64,000 nucleotides of DNA. Source: Nectonema munidae. Taxonomy: Eukaryota; Nematomorpha; Nectonematoida; Nectonematidae. Shown in pieces: positions 51,401 through 61,369 of this stretch. Numbering within the stretch: the first letter of the stretch is position 1; the number at the start of each line of letters is the position of its first letter. Under the pieces are notes generated by a model. That model saw only the letters and a list, made by a program, of their open reading frames with translations. It ran no database searches and was not told the DNA's origin. The stretch spans positions 992,001 to 1,056,000 of the forward strand of contig JAUIRK010000903.1 in NCBI GenBank assembly GCA_030549495.1, written 5' to 3'. A program made the translations under genes and the position numbers.

Positions 51401-53774
51401 GAACCTTCTCGTTCTTCGTTGTTAACATTGATCTGAAAGTACTCTAAGCCACAGCCTTTACGAGGTTCATCTTCACCTTGCATACAAGCTACTAGAGTTG
51501 TTTTTCCACTCTCTTGATCTCCTGTAAGAAAAAGGCATGTGAAATCTGTTACGAACATGCAAATTAAAGATTTCCTTCTCTTATTAACCCTAGAAAAAGA
51601 AAGGTCTGCTATCTTTTTCAATGAGCTTTTACAGAAAGCAGACGATTTTCACTTTAGGGAATATTGGTGTCACACTGAGCCTGAAAGCGTTAAAGATAAG
51701 ATCGTAAAGTCCTATTTACACATAATTTTCATTTTTCCTCTTTTTCTACTTTAAATCATCATTTTCCATTTCTAATCCTAGCTTTTTCTTTTACTTCTAC
51801 AATATCTGATATTCACACCACATGCTACAATAAAATGTCCGGTTTGGCGAAAAATTTTCAAAAGTGACTTATGTCTTTTCTTATTACTTCTGAACAAAAG
51901 TTCATCGATTTAAAGGATATGAGCTAATATTAGGAAAAAAATTTTGTTTCCCCATGAAAATTTCCTGCCATTTTTTCAATTTCAGGCTAAGCTACAGGGG
52001 ATGAAAGTATACTATAAGAAAAAGAAAAATTATTTAAAATATTTGTTTATCACAAATGTGATTACTTCTTTATCTCAAATATTTATAGAGCTATTCACAT
52101 ACAAATAGGTAACGCAAAAAAGCGTTTTTCAGGATTGCAGCGCGGACTCCGACTCCAAGGATTATATGAATATCTTCATAAAATTAATCCTAACACTCAC
52201 CAGAAGAGGAATTAAACGGGTGATGGGGCGATCGCCAGAAAACGCACTTCCCAATTTTTTTCGGTATATCACAGGGAGCAAATCCAGGACCGAAAGGAGA
52301 GGGGAGGAAGGTGGGAGACTGTACTCCTAATAATTTGAGACTAGAAAACGTTTTAACTCTTAATTTTCATTTTCCCCTCCACCATCGTAGCATTAACACC
52401 TTCATGACGATAATTTGATCTCTGAAGTCATTTTTCGAACTATTTTTTAAAAACATATATAAAAAATGAATATAATGATAAAGAATTTATGAGTTAAAAT
52501 CACTAAAAAGATTATCCCGCTCCCCTTATCAGTGTATGGCTCAATCAAATTTATTTTAATTTTAGGAAAGAAGAGTTGTAATTTAGAGACATAGGATCAT
52601 ACAAGTTATTATTCCTTGTGTAATACAATAGATCAGTAACTTCTTAAAGGCGATCCGACGAACCAGTGCCAGTCAACAACATTGAAGTTGCCGATTCGCG
52701 ATCTCCAAAGTCTTACTTCTATCGGGTCAAGGCTAAATAAGTTGACAAATAAAAATTAAACTCCCTTTTCACGCTCACGCAAGCGAAAACTTGACTGATT
52801 TATTGACGCGATTTCTTTTCTCTTTATTTTTGAAATTTAAAAATCTAATGATTGCATACTGTCGTATTTTTGTTTAAAATTGAAGAATTTATTTAGTTTT
52901 CATGCACCACTCTGCAAGATCCCAAAATAAGATTTGCAGATCCACGCTCTCAGAAAGTTTCAGGAGAACTGCTTTGAATAAGCATTTATTCACACTGTTT
53001 TCGTACATATAATATCCAGAGAAAGTTTATTTTAGAAAAAAATATTAGAAAAACGCCCATGACTCAATTTTCTTCTAGATCCACCCATGGCGACTCGTGA
53101 ACTAACCAGTCTTAACTCAGTCTTTGAACTGAGAATTTAAAAGGGCTTAGTAGCTCTTTAGCGATAAGTGAAAGATCATTCAGGGAGCCAGAATAATCAT
53201 CCGTCGGTGCCATGTTGGATGGATGCAAATACGCTTACTTTCGCTGCTGCTGAGAAAGTGTAACAAAACTTCCACATGAGCATTTTTGGAAGGAAAGTGT
53301 TCACTCAGTTTAAAAAAACTTAGTATTGAGAGACCATGCTTATAATGAGATTTTGTTATCTGGGGACCAACCACAACTTCAAAGTCAGACTGACTCTCAC
53401 TCAACTCCCTCCAATAGAAAATTATCACTGAAGCTTCAAAAATTGCTTTTCTTGTTTCATAAACATGCATTTTTGTATATTTTTGTATTTATGTGCATAT
53501 TATTAGCAAAATCATTTATATTTTAAAAAAATCAAAATTTGGTTCTGAAATCTGAATCTGAAGATAACCTATTAAAGTGGTTTATAAAATAAAAACAGGA
53601 AAAGATCAAGTAGTACAGATATATTTGAATATAAATTTTATTCAGTGTTTGAATTTTTAGCATAATTTTCTAAAAAATTTAATAAATATCAAAATTTTAC
53701 CAAAAACAATTAAATTTTTTCCATGACAAAGACGTTTCGTTGAATTCTCCTGAACTTCAACCAAAATGTTGGCC
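30311..53774 (-). CDS. DYNC1LI: cytoplasmic dynein light intermediate chain, multi-exon, incomplete model
   Basis: Exons on the minus strand: 53774-53701, 51521-51405, 50914-50681, 49991-49759, 46915-46822, 40750-40615, 39303-39189, then 30412-30311. The first seven join with GT-AG sites and consistent phases. Known role: the subunit ties dynein to cargo adaptors, using a RAS-like domain on the heavy chain and a C-terminal adaptor-binding tail. Seen in order: ANILVEV...[10 protein letters not shown]-loop [49 protein letters not shown], the TKTD guanine-type motif, [31 protein letters not shown] and PIGWDSEKK. The last exon has NMTAGCLTP and QSFFNNLLQ, the helix that binds adaptors in vertebrates. 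The first codon of 53774-53701 is a split Trp (LW-ANIL). At least one exon between 39189 and 30412 and the N-terminus are missing. Introns hold hAT, piggyBac and Penelope-like copies. Confidence 0.93.
31664..33602 (+). mobile_element. hAT transposon fossil in a dynein intron
   Basis: The left end CAGGGGTGGGCAAACCTTTC at 31664 and the right end (minus strand from 33602: ...CCGTTGGCTACCAAACTTTT) are degraded hAT-type inverted repeats. Between them, 32202-32500 (+) reads [30 protein letters not shown], a stop, then [19 protein letters not shown], the same domain order as the BED-finger hATs but more decayed. Many stops and shifts; old copy. Confidence 0.7.
33603..36307. other. intron sequence, nothing assigned
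   Basis: AT-rich. Contains (AT)n at about 34720-34742 and short frames at 34132-34374 (+) and 35280-35074 (-) that match no family I know. The latter is coding-like, but its junctions do not fit the dynein gene. Confidence 0.4.
36308..38609 (-). mobile_element. piggyBac DNA transposon
   Basis: Transposase at 38291-36558 lies between two copies of a 16-base palindrome (GGGTGGAATCCCACCC) at 36308-36323 and 38594-38609. These sit about 250 and 300 bases outside the frame and are probably terminal or subterminal repeats. A third, slightly different copy is at 38937-38952. A clean TTAA duplication was not identified, so the outer limits are approximate. It lies in a dynein intron. Confidence 0.75.
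36558..38291 (-). pseudogene. piggyBac transposase, recently broken
   Basis: The frame opens with [20 protein letters not shown] and an acidic N-terminus, then the DDE_Tnp_1_7 domain: [51 protein letters not shown] (first Asp), [14 protein letters not shown] (second Asp). After QVPAMV a stop (at about 37011) interrupts what continues as [15 protein letters not shown] second stop falls in FWD*INMG, and a shift near 36650 moves the Cys-rich tail (CKQC ... [17 protein letters not shown]) into another frame. The tail pattern is the usual piggyBac zinc-binding end. Two stops and one shift in an otherwise intact 570-residue protein mean a young copy. Confidence 0.93.
38937..38952. repeat. third copy of the piggyBac palindrome
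   Basis: GGGTGGAATTCCACCC preceded by CTTAAT, with the following bases (AACAGGTGTGAAAG) resembling those after the 36308 copy (ACCAGGTCGGAAAA). It may be the true outer end or a second small element. Confidence 0.5.
42480..42900 (+). mobile_element. Penelope-like retroelement remnant with GIY-YIG endonuclease
   Basis: Plus-strand sequence at about 42765-42900 encodes [10 protein letters not shown] and, after a one-base frame change, [21 protein letters not shown]. This is the GIY-YIG pattern with the R-x-x-x-H spacing of Penelope endonucleases. Upstream, NGYPSEIT...[11 protein letters not shown] is the degraded linker between RT and endonuclease. RT itself was not recognised and no ends are visible. 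It lies in the dynein intron 46821-40751. Confidence 0.6.
43595..43655 (+). repeat. (ATC)n microsatellite, interrupted
   Basis: Short ATC repeats immediately before hAT copy 2. They create an Ile-rich frame that is not a gene. Confidence 0.8.
43770..45760 (+). mobile_element. BED-finger hAT transposon (ZBED5-like), copy 2, broken
   Basis: Homologous to 22330-23060 of copy 1 across the BED finger and the [19 protein letters not shown] block. It then continues through the part copy 1 lacks: [34 protein letters not shown] and [15 protein letters not shown]. The 3' terminal repeat ends at 45760 and reads, on the minus strand, CAGTGGTTCTTAACC. Stops and shifts occur all along. No 5' terminal repeat was found, and a microsatellite abuts its left side. 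It lies in a dynein intron. Confidence 0.8.
46929..46982. repeat. three tandem copies of an 18-bp unit
   Basis: AATGTATAACGCAAGCTT repeated exactly three times, starting 14 bases upstream (on the minus strand) of the acceptor of the dynein exon 46915-46822, so it lies in the branch-point region of that intron. Confidence 0.9.
46983..49758. other. dynein intron, nothing assigned
   Basis: AT-rich with a G26 run at 48471-48496. Short plus-strand frames at 47757-47972 and 48822-49010 match nothing I know. Confidence 0.4.
48471..48496 (+). repeat. G26 homopolymer
   Basis: Twenty-six consecutive G. Its length in the genome is unreliable in any assembly. Confidence 0.9.
51522..53700. other. dynein intron after the 53774-53701 exon
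   Basis: Splice sites at both ends are good (GTAAAA at 53700, TTCTTACAG before 51521). The 96-codon minus-strand frame at 53470-53180 and the plus-strand frame at 51539-51754 have no family support. Confidence 0.4.
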
Positions 53775-54627
53775 CTGAAATAAAAATTAAAATAAAATTA
53801 CGTGATAAAAGAAGACAGAAGTTTAATATACAAAACATGAGAAATTAATACTTAGAAAGTTGTATTAACATTTCACATAGGGTTGCGCCGACAAGCCAAT
53901 CGGCCGATAAGCAATCTATGCGCAGATATATGTGATTTATTGAACAGAATGTGCTTATACAGTACACCTTTTTTTTTTATAAAAAAAAATCAATCAAATC
54001 AAGTCAAAAATTCTTAACAACACTCAGGCCTCATATGGATCTCTTGCTAAATTTTTGGAATGTAAACATCACCTACATTTCTCTCTTTCTGCAGCAATCA
54101 TTCATTTTTAGTTAATTTATAATAAAAAAGGTGCATCTACTAATCGAATACATAAAATAATGGGAAATGCAAATTAACGAAACAATTAAAAACGATTGTA
54201 TACTGATCAGCAGCTAACCCCTTTTACCTCACTAGAGGAGTAGGAAAGAGAGAAGCAGGTTTGTCGAAACCTTTTCTTAGACAGGTCTTAGAGCCGAGTA
54301 TCTATACTTAGGGTGAGGGGGCTAACGGTTTCTTTAAATCATATAGGTTTACAAGTCCGCGTTCCCCTAATCCGCCCTTGCCTCTAATGTTTTTAGATCT
54401 ATCTAAAGCATTTGTTTACATCTCCCAAACAATACTTTAATAATGCCTTAACAAGAACGTATTGACTTCACCTGTTTAAATTAGAAATGTTAATCAAGTA
54501 GCACAAGGATTGTTCACTTAAGAATGTCAATCTGGATATCGTCATCTATTTCCTATTTATTTCAATGAAATAATATATGTAGAGAAATAAAATTAAAAAG
54601 ATCCTATTAAAAAAACTATTTGCTTAC

Positions 54628-54652
54628 TATTTATCAAGGTTTCAGAAGCCAT
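54628..54652 (-). CDS. possible first coding exon of the dynein light intermediate chain
   Basis: An ATG in a good context (CACCATGG) reads MASETLIN and meets a good donor GTAAGC at 54627. It ends in phase 1, while the 53774 exon needs phase 2, so a further small exon would have to lie between. Support is only position, start context and donor. Confidence 0.2.
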
Positions 54653-56601
54653 GGTGAGTATCATTATTCTCTCAGCTTGTTTGTAATTATATCTAATATA
54701 GATTCGTTCATATCTAGAAAAATTGTTTTCCATTTATGTGAAATTTAAAATTTTTTCTTTAAGTATTGTCTTTCATGAATATAAGTTCAATTGAAGTATT
54801 TTTCACACTTAGTAACCTTTTTTGAAATTAGTCAATATAAATTCATTATATTATTTATAATAAAAAAATTTCTTCTTTAAGAATGGTATATGCTATTATG
54901 AAAAATAGCTCATTTTATATTTTCATAGAAAGGTAATTTATTACAAAATTAAAGAATTTTGTATAATTATAAATTAAAATAATAAAATCAAATATAAAAT
55001 ATTTTATTAAATAGAAACCAAAATTTACCACATGTTTTTATCCAACTTTTCACATATAGTTTGTGCTCCCATTACTTTATTAGGCCAAATATAATTAATT
55101 ATTTAAAATAAAAAATTATAAAAGTGTATATAGCACAATAGTAAGCTATTGTCTGTAAACCTACTCAGTAGGCTTTTCCCTCAAAACCTGTGTAAATGAG
55201 ACTCTTACATTATCTGATTCTTCGTTAAATAAATTTTTTTAAAGTTAGGATTTTCTTTTCTAGCATAGTTATATTTTGGCCATTAATCTATTAGAAATTC
55301 TTTATATTTATCATTTTTAAAATAAATATATTTGACATCTGAAAATATCAATTATCTTAAATTTTTCTCAAACACGTTTAATAAAAGCAACAGTTAGTAT
55401 AAATTTATTTATTTGTTTTTAAAAGCATTGTTTTTTAAATTATCAAATTCAAGCCTACTAAAAAAATACAATAACTAGACAACATTTTTAAGTTAAAAAT
55501 ATAAAGGAAAAAGTATTTACATAGTTTATAGTTTGAAAGTTGTTTGATGCGCCACACATACATAAGCCACATATGCTGGTTTACAGGCAACTACACGTCA
55601 CCCAGCGGAAAAAGGATTTAAAAGAAAGAGTAGGTAGGTAGGTAGGTAGAGATGTCAAAGCACTTTCCAAATAAACCAAATTATTGCTTCTTCACTCATT
55701 AAAAAAATACACAGAGAATCTCTAATTTTCTATTACGTATTCAAATCGTTGAGGAAGTGCTCCTTCCCATTACAAAGGATCTTCACTTCTATACTTCTTC
55801 TCAAACAGCTCTATCCCTAACAGATTAACGCCTATATTTGTATGCGAATTCAATGCCCTAAATCAAACCAATATTAAATTATCTACAACCTTCATGATTT
55901 TACTTACTTCAAAACATACACTACTCCACATCTCCCAAAATCTCACCCTGCACTTATTATTAACTCATGGAAAACCCATTTATCAGGCCTCTATATTTTA
56001 TCTCAAAATTTTAACTTTTAGCCAACAACTATCCCAAGCACCTTTTCCTGTTGCCATTCTCATTTAATCATCTATACAAACCCGTTTGTTTACTATCTCG
56101 TAGAACAAGCCCTTTCAAAAACAGCTTCAACACATTCATCATCTTTACCTTTCAGCCCCTTTAACTCAGAAATCATGTTACATATGAAGAATTTATGAGA
56201 AACTTCATTCACATCTTGGACAAGCATACTCTTTCCTTGAATCTCTAACCTTTCTTACCTTGGTTATAACACAACTATTACCTTTCTTGCCCACTCATAA
56301 GATCTCCAGCTACTATTCAGTTAAAAATAACTTTTTCCGTTTAAAATAAACAACAACCTAACCTGTCGTTTTGGGTTCATAGTCAACGAAACACCTCATC
56401 ACTTGGCGTTCATATGCCTATTTGTCATCCCTAAACGACATAAACTCACTTAGTTGACTATAAAAACTATTGGGTATTTTCCTACTAATTCTTTGAATTA
56501 CTTCCTCATCATAACTTACTTAATACTCTAAGAGTAAGGATAAGGATACCATGACCACTTGATCTTAACACTAACAGTTTGAATATTCTTTTATCTAATC
56601 A
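54653..56601. other. intergenic; C-rich block of probable LINE origin at 55630-56590
   Basis: 54653-55620 is AT-rich and featureless. From 55630 a (TAGG)n run and the 20-mer shared with 17971 begin a C-rich plus-strand block. Its frame at about 55788-56067 is open for some 93 codons without ATG. The composition resembles the sense strand of the I-type LINE at 18-21.8 kb, but no domain was recognised. Confidence 0.4.
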
Positions 56602-57056
56602 TTGATGAATTTAAGACAAAAAAGTATTTTAAGTAGTTTATGCTATGAGTATCATAGTTCATTAGATAAAGTATCATCTGAGTATTTAGATTATGATAAT
56701 TTATCAGTTCATGAATTTTACAATTATAATATAGTTAGTATGAATGTTCAATCAATACGTAACAAATACAAAGAACTAGATTTTTTTATAGAGCATATTA
56801 ATTCAAAAATTGGTAATCCATTAAAAGTGATTGCTCTTCAAGAGACCTGGTTGAAGGATAATTCTTTCACTTTAAATATTAGAGAATATAGTTTTATTCA
56901 TTCATCTTCGCATTTAACAAATCACTCAGGTCTTGCCTTCCTAATACACCAATCAGTTGATTTTGCTATAATAAATAATAGTATCAAAACACAATTTTTG
57001 AAGTATTTTCCATACAAGTTTTTGCACCTTTAAGAAGTTTTATTTTCCACAATGTG

Positions 57057-57501
57057 TGTACTATGCAAATTATCTCAAACCCAAACCAATATCCAGCATG
57101 CAAATAAAGACACACACTGCAAAGCCAAACGAACAGCCAACATGCAAATAAAGACACACACTGCAAAGCCAAACGAACAGCCAACATGCAAATAAAGACA
57201 CACACTGCAAAGCCAAACGAACAGCCAACATGCAAATAAACCCACACTGCAAACACCCCAAACACACTGCAAAGCCAAACCACCAGCAAGCATTCTAATT
57301 ACTAAGGAACTCACATCCAAGAAAAGGAAAGCGTCACCATGCAAATAATGTGCACGTAAAAGAGCAAAGTGCAATCACCGCTGCATCTCCGTATTCAAAT
57401 TATGGATGCTATATAAGCGCATGAATTATGGGCACATTATCTAGTTTGCTGTTTTGTGCAATAAAGCCTTTAAACTCTTTTTGTTTTCACGGTTTATTAC
57501 A
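57057..57501 (+). repeat. 5' LTR
   Basis: 445 bp beginning TGTACTATGC and ending TTATTACA. It holds a tandem array of a 44-bp unit (about 57098-57273), a TATA-like TATATAAG near 57411 and AATAAA near 57461. The array repeats the octamer ATGCAAAT. Confidence 0.95.
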
Positions 57502-57506
57502 ATTTA

Positions 57507-58195
57507 TTGCACAGTAATTTTATGGATAATTTCTTAAAGCCTGATCGTTTTGGCGCAAACATCGAATCTCCCAACGCTGACAAAGAATGGCAACACTGGC
57601 TTAAAACATTCGAAAATTTTCTTCTTGTGGCAAAAATTTCTGATGATAGAAAATTGCTCCTCCTAGAAAATTACGTCTCTCCAGCAGTTTACCAGTATAT
57701 CACAGACGCCAAAGATTACCCTGATGCTATAGCAATCCTAAAGAAGCTCTATAGCAAGCCAAAGAATGAAATATTTTCACGATTCATTTTATCCTCAACA
57801 AAGCAAACCCCCGGACAGTCCATTAGCGAATTCTTCCAAAATCTACAAAGAGCTAGCAAAGACTGTGACTTCAAAGCTGTTTCTGCTGAACACTATCGTC
57901 AAGAGTATATACGTGATGCATTCATAAGTGGTTTAAACAACAACTACATTAGACAAAGGCTTCTGGAAAGTGCAACTCATGACGGAGCGAGATCCCTTGA
58001 AAACGCTCAAAATAATTCCGAAAAGTATATCCATCCGCACTCCTTTGCCTCAACAAGCAAAACTCAACAAGAAATCGCAAACCGGACCAGCTCTGACCAT
58101 TCAGAACCTTTGGCAGCATTGGAGGAAGATGCTTCTGAAAGTGCATGGGATAAACTGGCTGCAGCAAAGCTCAAGTGTTACTTTTGTGGTAACAA
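57507..58195 (+). pseudogene. gag-like region of the LTR element (fossil)
   Basis: Begins MDNFLKPDRFGANIESP just after the 5' LTR and resembles the gag-type proteins of Gypsy elements in ticks, spiders and nematodes: a helical capsid-like region (KEWQHWLKTFENFL, ISEFFQNLQRASKDC). The start of a CxxC knuckle (KCYFCGN) appears at its end before the sequence dissolves into homopolymer runs. Confidence 0.75.
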
Positions 58196-58669
58196 TCCCC
58201 ATAAAACTCCCCCCCCCTTTCCCGCCAGAGAAGCAGAGTGTTTTTTGTGTGGGGAGGTGGGTTTTTTTTTAAGAGTTTTTTGGGGTAGGGGAGAAAAACT
58301 TCCCCCCCCCCAATTTCTTTGGTTTGACCCCCCCCCCCCCACTTGTTTTTTTGAAAAGGAAAAAGCAAGCTTTCTTTTCCCCCCCCGGTCCCCCACCTAC
58401 TTTAATAAATTTATTTAAAAATAAAATTAAAAAACAAAAACAAAAAAAAGAGGAGATGGGAAATTTACCCCCCCCCCAACCCTCGGATTTTTTTTATAAA
58501 CTCTCCCTTCAAAATTGGGTCTGTTGTGTTTTTGGGTTTTTTTTTTTTTTTTTTTTTTTTTTTGGTTTTTTTTTTTGTTGGGGGTTTTTTTTTTTTTTTT
58601 AAAAAATGTGGTGGGTGGATTTTTTTTTGGTTTTGGGGAGGGCTTTTTTTCATCCCCCATTTTCTTTTT

Positions 58670-60913
58670 TTACGCGAAATTCATAAAGCAACAGATTCAG
58701 AGACTTCGCGAAGAGAAAATTATCGAAGAAAGTTCATCGCCATGGAGGGCACAAATCGTGGTAACACATGGTGGAGGAAAAGCAAGAATGACGATTGACT
58801 ACAGCCAAACGGTGATTCACCATGTTAGACGCATATCCGCTGCCTAAAATTCATGATATCTTTAATGAAGTAGCGAAATATTCCTTTTTTACAACTTTAG
58901 ACCTCAAGTCAGCATATCATCAAGTTCCTCTTCGTCCAGAAGAAAAACCATTTACAGCTTTTGAAGGTATGGGAAAGCTGTATCAATTCACTCGAATACC
59001 ATTTGGACTTACGAACGCTGTTCCTGTTTTTCAAAGAATGATAGACGACATAATCTTCAAGTACAAATGTGCTGGTACATTTGCTTACTTAGATAACATT
59101 ACGGTATGTGGAAATACCATGGAAGAACACAACAGAAACCTGGCTCGCTTCCTAGAGGCTGCTCAACAATGCAACTTGACCTTTAACAAAGAAAAGTGTG
59201 TATTCTCAACGGACTCTTTAAATCTACTTGGATACCACATCAAAAAAGGAGTCCTCAGTCCAGACACCGAACGCGTTCAACCCTTACTCGATCTTCATCC
59301 ACTAAGAAGCAAAAGAGAATTACAAAGGGTTATGGGTATGTTCGCTTACTATGCGAAGTGGATAAAGAACTATTCAGCAAAAGTAAAACCACTTTCACAA
59401 ACTCGCGACTTCCCACTCGACAAAGCGGCAATCCAAGCTTTCAAAGGTCTTCAGCAAAATTTAAGTGCAGTTGCCCTATCACCAATCGACGAAAGTATAC
59501 CGTTCACACTGGAAACAGATGCCTCCCAATTTGCAATAGCGGCAACACTAAATCAGCTTGGCAAACCAGTTGCCTTCTTCTCAAGAACACTTCATGGATG
59601 TCAAAAAAATCATTCTTCGATAGAAAAGGAAGCTAGCGCCATAATTGAAGCCGTAAGACATTGGAGTCATTTTCTTCTTGGACGAAAGTTTACACTCATC
59701 ACGGATCAAAGATCCATATCTTTTGTATTTGATACAAGGAAGACAAGCAAGGTTAAAAACAAGAAACTTCTGAACTGGAGAATAGAACTCTCTCAATACG
59801 TCTTCGACATCATATACAGACCAGGGGCCCTAAATCAGGGAGCAGACGCGTTATCCAGGACCTCGTGCGGAGCTATTACGAAAGAAGACTTATTCAACAT
59901 ACACAGCTCCTTCTGTCATCCTGGTATAACACGTATGGCACATCTTGTTAAAACTCAGAACCTTCCTTTTTCAATCGAAGATATCAAAAAAATGGTTTCG
60001 TCCTGTCCCATTTGCGCAGAAATTAAACCTCGCTTTTTCGAAAGACCAAGACGTGAACTTATCAAAGCACTAAAACCATGGGATAGATTAAATATCGATT
60101 TCAAGGGTCCCCACTACAAGTAACACTTATATTCTCACAATAATAGACGAGTTTAGTCGCTTCCCCTTCGCGTGTGCAGTACCAGACACCAAGGCTGAAA
60201 CGGTGATAAAATGTTTAACAAAACTTTTTCAGATATTTGGAGTGCCGGAATATATTCACACTGATAGAGGCTCTTCCTTCATGTCCGAGAAGCTTCGCGA
60301 ATTCCTAGTCAGCAAAGGAGTTGCAACTAGTCGTACTAGTCGTTATCATCCGCAAGGCAATGCCCAGTGCGAGCGCTACAACAAAACGATTTGGAAGGGA
60401 GTCCAATTACGTCTGAAATCCCTGAATCTCGAAACAAAGTACTGGGAAGAAGTTCTAGATGAAGTATTGGACGCTACTCGTGCTCTTCTTTGTTCTGCTA
60501 CAAATAAAACTCCACACGAGCGCTTTTTTGGCCATGACAGACGCTCATACTTTGTCGATCCTTTGCCTTTGTGGATGCTTCAACCAGGACGAGTTTGGTT
60601 GAGACGGGCGCCCATCTCAAGCAAAAATGACGGAGTTGTTGAAAGCGTCGACCTGATTGAAGCTAACCCCAACTACGCATACGTACGCTTCCCTAACGGA
60701 TTCGAAACTACAGTCAATACTAGCGATCTTGCTCCATGTAAAGCTGATGTATCTAGCAACGACCCCCCAATAACGGAGACAAGTGAAATTACTGGGTTAG
60801 AGAGCACGGCACAAAGAGAGGAAAACGAATCGGAAGATTGTTCCGAAAACGAACCTGTCCTGCCCAGGAGAAGCTCTCGAAAACGCCGACCCCCAATTCG
60901 TTTCTCACCTTGA
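58670..60913 (+). pseudogene. pol region of the LTR element (RT, RNase H, integrase; fossil)
   Basis: RT: YPLPKIHDIFNEV, FFTTLDLKSAYHQVPL, TRIPFGLTNAVPVFQ and the catalytic box in FAYLDN. RNase H: FTLETDASQFAIAATL, SSIEKEASAIIEAV, ITDQRS. Integrase: an H-H-C-C zinc region (HPGITRMAHLV...CPICAE), then WDRLNIDFKGP, FGVPEYIHTDRGSSF and RYHPQGNAQCERYN. The frame is not continuous throughout. No envelope gene is present. Confidence 0.9.
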
Positions 60914-60924
60914 AGGCGGAAGAT

Positions 60925-61369
60925 TGTACTATGCAAATTATCTCAAACCCAAACCAATATCGAGCATGCAAATAAAGACACACACTGCAAAGCCAAACGA
61001 ACAGCCAACATGCAAATAAAGACACACACTGCAAAGCCAAACGAACAGCCAACATGCAAATAAAGACACACACTGCAAAGCCAAACGAACAGCCAACATG
61101 CAAATAAACCCACACTGCAAACACCCCAAACACACTGCAAAGCCAAACCACCAGCAAGCATTCTAATTACTAAGGAACTCACATCCAAGAAAAGGAAAGC
61201 GTCACCATGCAAATAATGTGCACGTAAAAGAGCAAAGTGCAATCACCGCTGCATCTCCGTATTCAAATTATGGATGCTATATAAGCGCATGAATTATGGG
61301 CACATTATCTAGTTTGCTGTTTTGTGCAATAAAGCCTTTAAACTCTTTTTGTTTTCACGGTTTATTACA
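60925..61369 (+). repeat. 3' LTR
   Basis: Collinear with the 5' LTR over all 445 bases and nearly identical. It is followed by the ATGTG duplication and by resumption of the LINE endonuclease. Confidence 0.95.

Larger units (their letters stand above)
57057..61369 (+). mobile_element. Gypsy-type LTR retrotransposon fossil, inserted in the LINE
   Basis: A 4.3-kb element with two 445-bp LTRs (TG...CA), flanked by the 5-bp target duplication ATGTG (57052-57056 and 61370-61374). Parts in order: 5' LTR, gag-like region, RT, RNase H, integrase, a purine-rich tract (about 60912-60923), 3' LTR. The order RT-RNase H-integrase places it in the Gypsy group. The LTRs differ at about one position by eye, so insertion was recent. 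It is not whole: the coding part is interrupted in a few places, and a homopolymer-rich stretch lies between gag and pol. Confidence 0.95.

Noticed and set aside
53180-53470. 96-codon minus-strand frame upstream of the dynein P-loop exon
   Set aside because: It does not match the dynein N-terminus, and the exons on either side join in phase without it.
57098-57273. Regularly spaced repeats resembling a CRISPR array
   Set aside because: The units are directly abutting 44-bp tandem copies with no variable spacers, inside an LTR of a eukaryotic element.
57070-57374. Cys/Trp/Leu-rich repetitive minus-strand frames in both LTRs (also 60938-61242)
   Set aside because: They are antisense readings of the 44-bp tandem unit and recur only because the LTR does.
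58178-58660. Phe-, Gly-, Lys- and Pro-rich frames on both strands
   Set aside because: They arise from homopolymer runs that look like assembly noise.
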